Of a DNA stretch of 64,000 bases, positions 8,328-17,170 are shown in pieces. This DNA is from an uncultured Eubacteriales bacterium (lineage in GTDB: Bacteria; Bacillota; Clostridia; Oscillospirales; Acutalibacteraceae), in assembly GCA_910577755.1 (NCBI GenBank), contig CAJTNL010000010.1, positions 1 to 64,000 on the forward strand, written 5' to 3'. Every line of letters starts with the position of its first letter. The stretch's first letter is position 1. Made by a program: the position numbers and the translations under genes. The notes beneath the pieces were generated by a model. The model was not told the DNA's origin. It saw only the letters and a program-made list of their open reading frames with translations, and ran no database searches.

Positions 8328-10514
8328 GTGCAACTGAAGAATTTCCAATTATCGGCTGTAAAATCGCTTTTTGAGGCGATGGACACCCCTGCCCGTGATA
8401 TTATCCTCAAAAGCCCGACGGGAAGTGGAAAAACCATTATTCTTACCTATTTTATGCACCAGTATGTGCAGTCCTACCGCAATACTGTGTTTGTATGGCT
8501 CACTCCCGGCAAGGGCAATTTGGAGGAGCAGAGCAAGGAAAAGATGGATAAGCATATCCACGCTGCTCAGACAAAGCTGCTCTCCGATGTAATGACGGGC
8601 GGCTTTGAAGAAAACGATAACTGTTTCATCAACTGGGAAAAGCTGACGAAAAAGGGCAACAACGCCCTGAAAGACAGCGAGCGTACCAACTTCTTGGAGC
8701 ATATCGAACACGCGCTGAACGCCGGTTTGCATTTTATCGTCATTGTGGACGAAAACCATCAGAACAATACGCTGAAAGCGGATGAAATCATCCAGTATTT
8801 CCATATGGACAAGATTATCCGTTGTTCCGCTACGCCGAAAGGTATCAAAAATGCGGAAATCATAGAAATTCCTGAAGCGGATGTTATTGCTGAAGGGCTT
8901 ATCAAAAAAATGCTCATTATCAATGAGAATTTTCCGCAGCAGGTGGAAATGGAGAACGCAACCAGCTATCTGTTAGAACAGGCTTATACCAAGCAGCGTG
9001 AAATCCGTGCAGAATTCCTTTCCGCCGGAAAGGACATTAATCCTTTGATCGTGGTGCAGATTCCAAACAAATCGGAGAAATTGCAGGACGATGTGGAACG
9101 CTGGTTTGAAACGCAGAGCGTAACCTATGAAAACGGTCAGCTTGCGGTGTGGCTCTCTGATATGCACGAAAACTTAGAGGGCATTGAAGAAATCAATGCT
9201 CCCTCTGTTGCTGTTATTATCAAGCAAGCTGTTGCCACGGGTTGGGACTGTCCGAGAGCTGCCATTTTGGTGAAGCTCCGTGATAATATGGATGAAACCT
9301 TTGAAATTCAGACCATTGGGCGTATTCGCCGTATGCCGGAGGCACGCCACTACGGCAAAGATTTGCTGGATAGCTGTTATCTCTACACTTTCGATGAAAA
9401 ATTCACCGCCGGTGTCAAGCTGAGCCTCGGTAAAGGGGCTTTGAAAGCAGATACCTTGTTCCTTAAAAATGAGTATAAAGGCATTACCCTGACCTCCGAA
9501 CAGAGAACGATGGTGACGGATCACCGTAATCCGAAAAAGGCTCTGCTTTCTGTAGCAAAGTATTTTGAAGAAAAATTCAAGACCGGCTCGAATAAGGCGG
9601 AGAACAAGAGACGCTTGCAGACGGCGGGATTTGAATTTAGAGCCGATATTCTGCGTCACACCCTTTCGGGTGAAACTGCAACCTTGAATTTTGCTTCGGC
9701 AGATATGAATACGGTCGTCATTACCGAAAAGCTGAATACCCACGATCACGGTCATATGTACCATCAGAAGGTGGGTAAAATCGGTATGGAGATCGGAATG
9801 GAATACAGCTATATGAATACGATCATTCGTAAGCTGTTTGATCGCAATTTTACATACAGCCGTAAAATCCTCGCAATGGAGCCGAGAGAAGTCTACGCCT
9901 TTGTAATTAATAACGCCGATCTGCTGCGCCATACGGTGCGTGAATCAATGGCAGCGGAACTGGAACAGCTTACCCTTGATATTGATCAAGTATCCAAGGT
10001 GCCGTTTCGAATCCCACAGTCCTGCCTATTTACTTATGACGGTACAGCAAAAACGCAGTTGGAAATGAAGAAAAATGTATATCAGGGCTACCTTTCCTCT
10101 GCGGAAATCCGTTCCTCCTCGGAACGCAAATTCGAGAAATTCTGCGAAAAGTGCGATGCTGTGGAATGGGTATATAAAAATGGTGATAAAGGCAATGAGT
10201 ATTTGTCCATCGTATATGCGGATAATTCGGACAAGCAGAAGAATTTCTATCCTGACTATATAATCAGCGTGAACGGTGAAGTTTGGATCGTGGAGACTAA
10301 GGGTGGCTTTGACCGCAGTGGCAATAGCCAAGATATTGACATTTTCACGCCGAAAAAATTCGCTGTGCTGAAAGATTATTTGGAACGCTACAGCTTAAAG
10401 GGTGGTATTGTCCGTTATGACGAAAAAAGTGAAGAACTATGCATTTGTATGGACAGCTATTCCGAGGATATTAACAGCGATAGCTGGGTTGTGCTGAGTG
10501 ATATTTTGAAGTGA
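8328..10514 (+). CDS. res: Type III restriction enzyme Res subunit (helicase-nuclease)
   Basis: This 728-residue protein is the ATP-dependent translocase and endonuclease partner of Mod. Walker A SPTGSGKT is at residues 29-36, motif II VDENH at about 138-142, and a conserved RCSATPKG follows. The C-terminus carries a PD-(D/E)xK nuclease, seen as YPDYII then VWIVETKGG at about 640-660. It is somewhat shorter than classical EcoP-type Res. The GTG start at 8328 has an AGGAGG site seven bases upstream, inside the end of mod, so the two are coupled. Confidence 0.88.
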   Translation: MQLKNFQLSAVKSLFEAMDTPARDIILKSPTGSGKTIILTYFMHQYVQSYRNTVFVWLTPGKGNLEEQSKEKMDKHIHAAQTKLLSDVMTGGFEENDNCFINWEKLTKKGNNALKDSERTNFLEHIEHALNAGLHFIVIVDENHQNNTLKADEIIQYFHMDKIIRCSATPKGIKNAEIIEIPEADVIAEGLIKKMLIINENFPQQVEMENATSYLLEQAYTKQREIRAEFLSAGKDINPLIVVQIPNKSEKLQDDVERWFETQSVTYENGQLAVWLSDMHENLEGIEEINAPSVAVIIKQAVATGWDCPRAAILVKLRDNMDETFEIQTIGRIRRMPEARHYGKDLLDSCYLYTFDEKFTAGVKLSLGKGALKADTLFLKNEYKGITLTSEQRTMVTDHRNPKKALLSVAKYFEEKFKTGSNKAENKRRLQTAGFEFRADILRHTLSGETATLNFASADMNTVVITEKLNTHDHGHMYHQKVGKIGMEIGMEYSYMNTIIRKLFDRNFTYSRKILAMEPREVYAFVINNADLLRHTVRESMAAELEQLTLDIDQVSKVPFRIPQSCLFTYDGTAKTQLEMKKNVYQGYLSSAEIRSSSERKFEKFCEKCDAVEWVYKNGDKGNEYLSIVYADNSDKQKNFYPDYIISVNGEVWIVETKGGFDRSGNSQDIDIFTPKKFAVLKDYLERYSLKGGIVRYDEKSEELCICMDSYSEDINSDSWVVLSDILK

Positions 10515-10524
10515 GGTGAAAGTC

Positions 10525-11214
10525 TTGAAGATAACTGACCACAAGGTGTTAACCGAGTTTTCTCCTGCAAAAGTTCAATTTTTCAGAATAGATCCTGAAG
10601 ATATTTCAGTAACATTATCAGATATTTTGCGTACTCTTATGGACTTGTCTTGGCTCAGTAAATTCGATCAAGACTTTGAACAGAAAGCATTTGCCTCCCG
10701 TGCAAAAAAAACTATTGATGATATTAAAGAAAAGTTTGACAAATGCGTTGATGACAATATCAGCAAAGATGCTGGTGAGTATGTGGTATCTGAATTAGCC
10801 AGAGAAACTATGGTATCAAAACTGGACTATTTAGATATTCCTCTTGATGAAATTGTTGGTAAAAAGCGTTCTGGAAATCCTGGGTTTGATTTTCATTCAC
10901 AAAACAAAATTACGGATACGGTTATTTTCGGTGAAGCAAAGTATATTGCCGCTACTACGGCGTATTCATCGGCATTGCCACAAATTGTCGATTTTATCAG
11001 AGATGGAAAAGATGTTGAGGATCTTCCTGAATTAAAACCGTTCTGTACAACATCGGCTTTGCAAAGAGCAGCCGATGGAAAAAAGGGATTTTCCGCTGCG
11101 TTTTCAGCAAAAACTACAAGTACAGATAGAATAATCGCTAACATTACGAAGCGCCCGGACTTTCAATCGTTACTTCAATATGAAGAACTCATTTTGGTGG
11201 CGGTGGACTTATGA
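10525..11214 (+). CDS. HamA-like (DUF1837-type) nuclease of a nuclease-helicase defence pair
   Basis: The protein has a PD-(D/E)xK-like core: GEYVVSELA (Glu within the helix), then NPGFDFHS (Asp), then IFGEAKY (the E-x-K pair). These lie at about residues 85-95, 119-126 and 135-140 from the TTG start. This pattern is that of HamA, the DNase effector of Hachiman, whose E-x-K pair in GEAK is catalytic. The TTG at 10525 is preferred over GTG 10516 because GAGGTG lies six bases before it. The stop overlaps the helicase start as ATGA, the coupling expected of a toxin-sensor pair. The family call rests on motif reading only. Other PD-(D/E)xK defence nucleases remain possible. Confidence 0.65.
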   Translation: MKITDHKVLTEFSPAKVQFFRIDPEDISVTLSDILRTLMDLSWLSKFDQDFEQKAFASRAKKTIDDIKEKFDKCVDDNISKDAGEYVVSELARETMVSKLDYLDIPLDEIVGKKRSGNPGFDFHSQNKITDTVIFGEAKYIAATTAYSSALPQIVDFIRDGKDVEDLPELKPFCTTSALQRAADGKKGFSAAFSAKTTSTDRIIANITKRPDFQSLLQYEELILVAVDL

Positions 11215-13532
11215 ATACTGTTTTAGAAAAGGGCAATATCATTGCCAAAATCAGAAAAGGGGAAGATTTGGATCAGATTATCGATTGTGTCAAATCCGAG
11301 ATTTATCAAAATGGTCCCAACAGCTCTGTAGTTTTGGAAATAGTGTCATATTTTAAATTATTCCAACCAGAGTTTTTCAAAAAGGACGAGCAAGAGATCA
11401 TTGCCACGATGGGGCTGTTTTTCAAACAGCCCAAAATCGAAAGCCTTACAGGATCAGTCTTTGAGATATATCATCAGCAACTCAAGGACGAATTTGGCAA
11501 TGACTATACACCAATGCAGGCAGATATTCTTAAGAAGATTCGAGATTTACAGTACTTCAGTTTTTCAGCACCAACAAGTACAGGGAAATCATTTGTATTT
11601 CGACATCTTATTACTGATTGTTCTAATGATGTGGTTGTCGTCGTCCCCTCAAGAGCACTCATTAACGAGTACTACGACCGATTGAACAGTCTTGTAGACG
11701 GAAAAGCTGTGAATGTCCTAACTTTTGTTGATAGGATTAATACAAAACATATTTACAGGAATATTTTTATACTGACACCTGAGCGTGCAAAAGAGCTGTT
11801 CAAAAATAAAGATTGGCTAAAAATTGATTTGATTTTGTTTGATGAAGCTCAACTTAGCGATGAACACTCGGTGCGAGGTCTCTATTTTGATAGTATTGTA
11901 AGGCGAGCACTAAAGTATTTTCCTGATGCAAAATTCGTTTTTGCACATCCTTTCATTGAAAATCCTGAAGCGCAATTGCAGAAGAATGGCATTGAAACCA
12001 TTGATACAACGGCAACATACAGCAATTATGAATTAAAAAATGTAGGACAGATTTTTTATACCCATGACACCAAAAACCAAGGATTCTATCATTTTGGTAG
12101 TGACCCTGCAACACTTGGAAAACGCAAGCTGGAAGCAAACTTTGATCCTATTGAGTCCGTACTGAAAAAGGGTGGTAGCGTACTGATCTATGTGCCAAAG
12201 TCACATATTTATAGTAAGCAAATATACAGTCAATTCGAAAAGTATATTTCTATGTGCCAACCAATTAATGATCCTATTGCAATAAAAATGATAGATGAGC
12301 TAAAGGAGTATATTGGTGCTTCAACAACCGATAAGTTATTTTATAACTCTGATATGCTGGAAAAACTGAGATGCGGAATTGTTGTTCATCACGGTTCAAT
12401 GCCATTGACAGCCCGTTTGATATTAGAGCATTTTACGCAGCAGCGCTTCTGTAAAATCTGCTTTGCTACTTCTACACTGGAGCAGGGAATCAATATGCCA
12501 TTCGATGTGGTTTATCTTGACCGCTTCGAGGAAAGTAAAACACTTTCTGTAAAAAATTTGATTGGTAGAGCCGGTCGCTCTACCAACAAACCCGTATTTG
12601 ATTTTGGTAGCGTCATTTTGCGACCAAATGCAATGAGTAGATTCCGAAAAGTGTACCGCAAGAAAAATACTCTTTCGTCAAAATCTCGATTAGATACGAC
12701 AGATGATAAAATGGATGAGAAATATGAGGAGTACAAAGAAGCAATCAAAACAGGGGAATTCTCTGACGAGTATAATCTTACAAATAAAGATCTTGAGAAA
12801 TTAAAGTCAGATAGTGTTACTACGGTAGTTCCTACATTGTTGGATATGATGTTTACTGATGCAGGCTTTGTGTTGCCTAATGCAGTAGCAAAAGAGGTGT
12901 ATGAGGACTTCCAGTGCTTATACAAGCAGTACTTAGGCCGAGAACTAACCGCAGCAGAAAAATTTGTTTTTGATTCCGCCATTAAAATAATGATCTGGAA
13001 AGTGCACGGTAAAACATTTAGTAAGATTTGTCAAGAGAGATATGCTTATGTTTCCAATGTTGCCCAACGGCGATTATTGTCACGAGCAGGTCAACGAGAT
13101 CGTGCTGATAGCCTGACAGTTCGATACATTGCAGGTTATAGTGATATTCCGGATAAAGAATTGCGTACTTTCCCCTTATTCCCCGCTGAAACAAAAGGTA
13201 AAGATGTCGATTACGACCGTGTTGTCTATGATACATATGATTTTCTCGATAAACTTATAGGATTTAAGCTGAGTGATTTGTTCTATGCGATTTTCCATCA
13301 GTATTATCTTGCGTATCAAGACGATCGTGCTGAGAGGTTGGCAAAGTACATCAAATATGGAACGGAAGACTCAACTGAGATATGGATGTTACGATATGGG
13401 TTTTCTTTTGAGGAAATTGAATGGTTAAAGCCTTGTGTTGAAAGCATTGATCAAATGGAAATTAAATTTAACGAAAAAATTGAAAATCTCAGCGATGCTC
13501 AGAAAAGTAGTATTTTAAAATTTATTTTTTAA
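11211..13532 (+). CDS. HamB-like superfamily 2 helicase
   Basis: This 773-residue SF2 helicase has Walker A SAPTSTGKSF at residues 119-128, motif Ia VVVPSRAL, DEAQ box ILFDEAQLSDE at about 208-218, VHHGSMPL near 390, motif V ATSTLEQGINMPFD near 425, and motif VI IGRAGR near 450. The layout resembles Ski2/Hel308-type helicases, as in HamB. In Hachiman the helicase is thought to sense damaged or invading DNA and restrain the HamA nuclease. The roughly 300-residue C-terminal part has no motif I recognise. The four-base overlap with the upstream nuclease and the adjoining restriction and abortive-infection genes support a defence role. Confidence 0.75.
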   Translation: MNTVLEKGNIIAKIRKGEDLDQIIDCVKSEIYQNGPNSSVVLEIVSYFKLFQPEFFKKDEQEIIATMGLFFKQPKIESLTGSVFEIYHQQLKDEFGNDYTPMQADILKKIRDLQYFSFSAPTSTGKSFVFRHLITDCSNDVVVVVPSRALINEYYDRLNSLVDGKAVNVLTFVDRINTKHIYRNIFILTPERAKELFKNKDWLKIDLILFDEAQLSDEHSVRGLYFDSIVRRALKYFPDAKFVFAHPFIENPEAQLQKNGIETIDTTATYSNYELKNVGQIFYTHDTKNQGFYHFGSDPATLGKRKLEANFDPIESVLKKGGSVLIYVPKSHIYSKQIYSQFEKYISMCQPINDPIAIKMIDELKEYIGASTTDKLFYNSDMLEKLRCGIVVHHGSMPLTARLILEHFTQQRFCKICFATSTLEQGINMPFDVVYLDRFEESKTLSVKNLIGRAGRSTNKPVFDFGSVILRPNAMSRFRKVYRKKNTLSSKSRLDTTDDKMDEKYEEYKEAIKTGEFSDEYNLTNKDLEKLKSDSVTTVVPTLLDMMFTDAGFVLPNAVAKEVYEDFQCLYKQYLGRELTAAEKFVFDSAIKIMIWKVHGKTFSKICQERYAYVSNVAQRRLLSRAGQRDRADSLTVRYIAGYSDIPDKELRTFPLFPAETKGKDVDYDRVVYDTYDFLDKLIGFKLSDLFYAIFHQYYLAYQDDRAERLAKYIKYGTEDSTEIWMLRYGFSFEEIEWLKPCVESIDQMEIKFNEKIENLSDAQKSSILKFIF

Positions 13533-13582
13533 AATTACATAAGTTTTGAGAAATTCTCACAATGTGTATTTGAATTTAACAC

Positions 13583-13614
13583 AACGGCGGCAAGGATTTC
13601 TTCCTGCCGCCGTT
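13583..13614 (+). terminator. Strong hairpin after the defence operon
   Basis: AACGGCGGCA pairs perfectly with TGCCGCCGTT around a 12-base spacer. There is no long T-run, so it may act as a transcript-end or mRNA-protecting hairpin between the helicase gene and the convergent tnpV gene. Confidence 0.55.
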
Positions 13615-13619
13615 CTAAG

Positions 13620-14009
13620 TTAGTTGTAAATTATATTGTGATTCACGATTTCTGTTGCTCTGCTTTGGATGTTATTCATTTGCACAACCCACTTCATTTG
13701 ATTATCCGATTTGAGTCGTTTAGTCACACTTTCACGCTCTGCCATCTGATTTATCAGTCTGATAAACATACCTTCTGCTTGCTCGTTAATATCAGCAAGA
13801 TAACTGTTGAGTTTACCGCTTGTGAGCAAATTCATATACAACACTCTATGATTTTGCTTTAGGTAGTGGCGGTGTCGTTGTCCCCATAAACTGACAGGCT
13901 TATTTTCTTTTTCGGATAGTAAGGTAAAGCAGGGAATAAGATAATCACCTTGCTGTTCGTATGTACAGCCCATCTGTTCAAATATTGTCTTTTCCATAAA
14001 CTTAAACAT
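13620..14009 (-). CDS. tnpV: TnpV family transposon protein
   Basis: This 129-residue protein matches TnpV of Tn4451-like elements by FEQMGCTYEQQGDYLIPCF, then SLWGQRHRHYLK, LLTSGKLNSYLADI, and MNNIQSRATEIVNHNIIY at the C-terminus. Its biochemical role is unknown. Together with tnpW at the other end it shows that the defence genes between them lie inside one element. The start codon overlaps the stop of the small gene upstream, so the two are probably co-translated. The frame is intact. Confidence 0.85.
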   Translation of the reverse strand: MFKFMEKTIFEQMGCTYEQQGDYLIPCFTLLSEKENKPVSLWGQRHRHYLKQNHRVLYMNLLTSGKLNSYLADINEQAEGMFIRLINQMAERESVTKRLKSDNQMKWVVQMNNIQSRATEIVNHNIIYN

Positions 14010-14181
14010 CCATTATCTTAATTCTAAATTTCTTAATCGTTGCGTGAGCAAATTTGATAATGAGTTCATCAACTGCATCTGTATATCCTCCGTCTGCAAT
14101 GAGTTTATTTTTCAAATTGTTCAGACTCTCGATAATAATGCTGTACTCATAATCATCAATCGCTATGTAGTATTTTGACAT
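14002..14181 (-). CDS. Small element-associated protein, 59 residues
   Basis: The frame reads MSKYYIAIDDYEYSIIIESL and continues NNLKNKLIADGGYTDAVDEL, to a stop at 14002-14004 that overlaps the tnpV start. An AAAGGAGG site lies upstream (complement of 14196-14203). The spacing to ATG 14179-14181 is about 14 bases, long but the only in-frame option. The DDYE and TDAVDELI pattern recurs, to my memory, in small hypothetical proteins that accompany tnpV in such elements. Function is unknown. Confidence 0.6.
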   Translation of the reverse strand: MSKYYIAIDDYEYSIIIESLNNLKNKLIADGGYTDAVDELIIKFAHATIKKFRIKIMDV

Positions 14182-14265
14182 CGCATATTTCTTGACCTCC
14201 TTTGCCTAAAGTGTAACAAAGAAATTCTTCCTTTGCGAATGTGCGATTTTTTTTTGAACATAGAG

Positions 14266-14307
14266 AAAGACAGCGTAAAAAGCATTTCTGCCTTCTACGC
14301 TGTCTTT
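14266..14307. terminator. Hairpin with 12-bp perfect stem
   Basis: AAAGACAGCGTA pairs with TACGCTGTCTTT across an 18-base loop. The stem lies just upstream of the tnpV operon and could stop transcription entering the element from the chromosome side, or act as a bidirectional terminator. Confidence 0.55.
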
Positions 14308-14633
14308 TCGCCTTTGCAACGCCCATAAAGTTTTGTTTTGATGTGTTTTTCAAATTACTGCCTTATGCGGCGTTGGCATTTGACTATACCTTTTTTTTAC
14401 CGATTATCGCACATATAGCAAAAGATTTTTTGTATGGTTATGGACGGATTATGTTTTGCTATGTCGTGCTTAAGTATGGGTGTTTTCATTTTTTGAGTAA
14501 ATATATTTTTACTCTGGATATATGATATGTCCTATTTGAAACTTTTAAATGTTTTAAAATTTAACTTTTCTTTATATATGGTTTTTGCTGTACGTTGATT
14601 AACTTTTTTAAACCAATTGTGTTTTTTGTTATA
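14308..14633. other. Intergenic stretch, probable outer end of the mobilisable element
   Basis: No gene is supported here. This AT-rich stretch separates the last element gene from the chromosomal MATE gene, so the element's end and attachment junction should lie in it. I cannot fix the exact base because the partner end is outside the window. Confidence 0.4.
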
Positions 14634-14689
14634 AAAACAGCACCCTTTTGGTTTAAGTGTATTGCATAATTCGAAAAAGGTGCTGTTTT
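14634..14689 (-). terminator. Terminator of the MATE exporter gene
   Basis: AAAACAGCACC (14634-14644) pairs with GGTGCTGTTTT (14679-14689). On the minus strand the hairpin ends in a run of T immediately after the MATE stop codon, as in an intrinsic terminator. Confidence 0.7.
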
Positions 14690-14691
14690 AA

Positions 14692-16038
14692 TTATGTTGT
14701 TGTAAAAGCTTTAGATTTTTTAATTTTGTGAAAGTATAAAAATGCCATAGCAACCAGAAATGTGAGAAGTTCAGCAACAGGAACTGCATACCAAATTGCG
14801 TCTGTACCAAACATAAGAGGGAACGTAGCTACCAGTATGGAGCTTAATACAAGACCTCTTAGCAAACAAACGACGATTGCTGCAACCGGACGAAGAGTGG
14901 ATTGAAAATATCCACTGAAAAAAATATTAAAGTTCATAAACAGATAAGAAAAGAAGTAAATACGCAGAGCACTGGAAGCCAGAGCCAAAATTTCGTCTGA
15001 TGGGTGGTTCATAAAGGCATAGGTTAATATATTGGGGAAAAAGAAGCCGAAAATGAATAGCACTAAGGCAATAATACTGGAGGTAATTGTACCAATATGG
15101 CGTACCTGTAATACTCGCTTATGATGACCAGCACCGTGGTTGGTAGCTATAATAGGTTGTGCTGTCTGTGCCACACCGTTAAATAAAGACATACATACAA
15201 TAGAAATGTTTGCAATCATACTGTATACGCTTAATCCAATACTACCGATGTATTTTAATAATGTAATATTAAAGACAAATACAAGTACAGCATTGGCGCA
15301 CTCTATTAAGAAGCTGGAAAAACCGCATTTTATAATTTCCCATAAGGTCTTAAAGGAAAAGCAGCGGAAAGAAAAGTGCATGGTATTTTTTTTAGAGAAA
15401 AAGTGAAGCACCAGAATACCTATGGTGATAATAGTTCCAATAACAGTTGCTAAAGCACCGCCAAACATACCCATGTCCAGCGGAAAAATAAATAAATAAT
15501 CCAGTCCAATATTGATGGCCGAGCCTACTAAAACACCAATCATTGCCAGTTTGGGAGCTTTATCGTTACGCAAAAAACATTGAAGACTAGCAGAAAAAAT
15601 AAATGCAGGAGCAATGAGTGTATAACAAATGCCATAACTACGGACTAACTCAATATTTGTTTCGTTAGCTCCCAATGTGTACATAATAGGATCGAAAAAT
15701 ATGATGCAAAAAGCGGAGAGACATATGCTGACTGCGGCTGCAACCATCATAACGGTGGAAAAATATTTATGAGCTAATTGCTGGTTACCGCTGCCCTTTG
15801 CAACAGACATTAAAACACCACCTCCAACACCAAGCAATAACCCTATGGCAAAAAAGGATGCGATGATTGGCATAAAAATATTAATTGCAGAGAGACCTGT
15901 ATCTCCAACACCTTGACCTATCATAATGGTATCTACTAGCACATATATGGACGTAACAAGAGATGAACCAATAGATGGTCCTAAATAGTGAAAAAATAAT
16001 CGACGTGGAGAATCTGTAAATAGATTGACTTGTTTCAT
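14692..16038 (-). CDS. MATE family multidrug exporter
   Basis: This 448-residue membrane protein has about twelve hydrophobic segments in two similar halves and the N-terminal pattern MFLTDS-like KQVNLFTDSPRRLF, then LVDTIMIGQGVGDTGLSAIN, typical of MATE Na+/H+-drug antiporters. These export cationic drugs or metabolites across the cytoplasmic membrane. It is a single gene with its own terminator. The substrate cannot be predicted. The frame and length are normal. Confidence 0.88.
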   Translation of the reverse strand: MKQVNLFTDSPRRLFFHYLGPSIGSSLVTSIYVLVDTIMIGQGVGDTGLSAINIFMPIIASFFAIGLLLGVGGGVLMSVAKGSGNQQLAHKYFSTVMMVAAAVSICLSAFCIIFFDPIMYTLGANETNIELVRSYGICYTLIAPAFIFSASLQCFLRNDKAPKLAMIGVLVGSAINIGLDYLFIFPLDMGMFGGALATVIGTIITIGILVLHFFSKKNTMHFSFRCFSFKTLWEIIKCGFSSFLIECANAVLVFVFNITLLKYIGSIGLSVYSMIANISIVCMSLFNGVAQTAQPIIATNHGAGHHKRVLQVRHIGTITSSIIALVLFIFGFFFPNILTYAFMNHPSDEILALASSALRIYFFSYLFMNFNIFFSGYFQSTLRPVAAIVVCLLRGLVLSSILVATFPLMFGTDAIWYAVPVAELLTFLVAMAFLYFHKIKKSKAFTTT

Positions 16039-16118
16039 GAAAACCTCTTAAATATTGAAATAAAAAGTGAATAAGTCAGCTCAATTGATGCTGCGCCTAC
16101 CCACTGTCTGTAATACTC

Positions 16119-17138
16119 TTAATATGTTTTTGGAATGAATCCAATCTTTTTCATAACTTTGCGTAAGGTTCGATTGGATATAGAAAGTGCTTTTTCAGCG
16201 CTTTCTATATAGCATTTTTCCAAATACGCTTTATCTGTCATATAATGAGAAAATTTTTCTTGTATAGGTTGTAAATGTGCGATGACTGCGTCGGCAACGG
16301 CAGTTTTAAAATCCCCGTAGCCTTTGCCGCTGAACTCTGTTTCAATTTGCTCATTGGTTTTACCTGTAACGCAAGCGTAAATCCCCATCAAATTATTGAT
16401 ACCATCTTTTTCTTCACCGTAGGCTATGAGGCCGTCGCTGTCGGTTATGGCGCGTTTAAATTTCCGCATAATATCTTCTGGTTTATCTAATACCGCCACG
16501 CAGCTATTTGCATTTTCATCGGATTTAGACATTTTTTTGGTAGGGTCTTGCAATGACATAACTCTTGCGCCTGTTTTAGAAATATAAGGCTGTGGTACTA
16601 CAAAAGTCGGACTGTAAATTCTGTTAAATCTTTCTGCAATATCCCTTGCAAGCTCTAAATGTTGTTTTTGGTCTGCACCAACTGGAATCAGATCTGCTTG
16701 ATACAGTAAAATATCAGCAGCCATTAAGCTTGGATAGGTGAACAGACCTACATTGATATTATCTGCATGTTTTGTAGATTTATCCTTAAACTGCGTCATT
16801 CTGGAAAGCTCTCCAAATTGTGTATAGCAATTTAAAATCCACGCTAGTTCAGCATGAGTATGCACATGGCTTTGAATAAAAAATAGGCTTTTTTCAACGT
16901 TAATGCCACATGCCAACAATAGGGCATAGGCTTCTAAAGCGTTGTGGCGGAATTTAGTAGGTTCCTGGCGAACGGTAATTGTATGTAAATCTGCTAGTGC
17001 AAATATACATTGATAATCGTCCTGTAAAGCGGTCCAGTTACGCAGTGCGCCCAAATAGTTTCCTAATGTAATTGTGCCGCTAGGTTGAATGGCGCTGAAT
17101 ATTACTTTTTTTTTCTCAGCTTCGTTGGTTACAGACAT
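16119..17138 (-). CDS. trpS: Tryptophanyl-tRNA synthetase
   Basis: This class I aminoacyl-tRNA synthetase of 339 residues charges tRNA-Trp. The HIGH-type motif appears in PSGTITLGNYLGAL near the N-terminus, LYQADLIPVGADQKQH marks the tryptophan pocket region, and KMSKS occurs in KKMSKSDENA at about residue 200. The length is usual. It lies 32 bp downstream of an aminotransferase gene on the same strand. I see no T-box in the short spacer, so it may be transcribed with that gene. Confidence 0.95.
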   Translation of the reverse strand: MSVTNEAEKKKVIFSAIQPSGTITLGNYLGALRNWTALQDDYQCIFALADLHTITVRQEPTKFRHNALEAYALLLACGINVEKSLFFIQSHVHTHAELAWILNCYTQFGELSRMTQFKDKSTKHADNINVGLFTYPSLMAADILLYQADLIPVGADQKQHLELARDIAERFNRIYSPTFVVPQPYISKTGARVMSLQDPTKKMSKSDENANSCVAVLDKPEDIMRKFKRAITDSDGLIAYGEEKDGINNLMGIYACVTGKTNEQIETEFSGKGYGDFKTAVADAVIAHLQPIQEKFSHYMTDKAYLEKCYIESAEKALSISNRTLRKVMKKIGFIPKTY

Positions 17139-17170
17139 GCGCTAATTCTCCTTAATCGTTGATAATAGAG

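Noticed and set aside
14241..14525. 94-codon open frame (plus strand) beyond tnpV
   Set aside because: It reads through the hairpin at 14266-14307, has no ribosome site and its product resembles no protein family I know.
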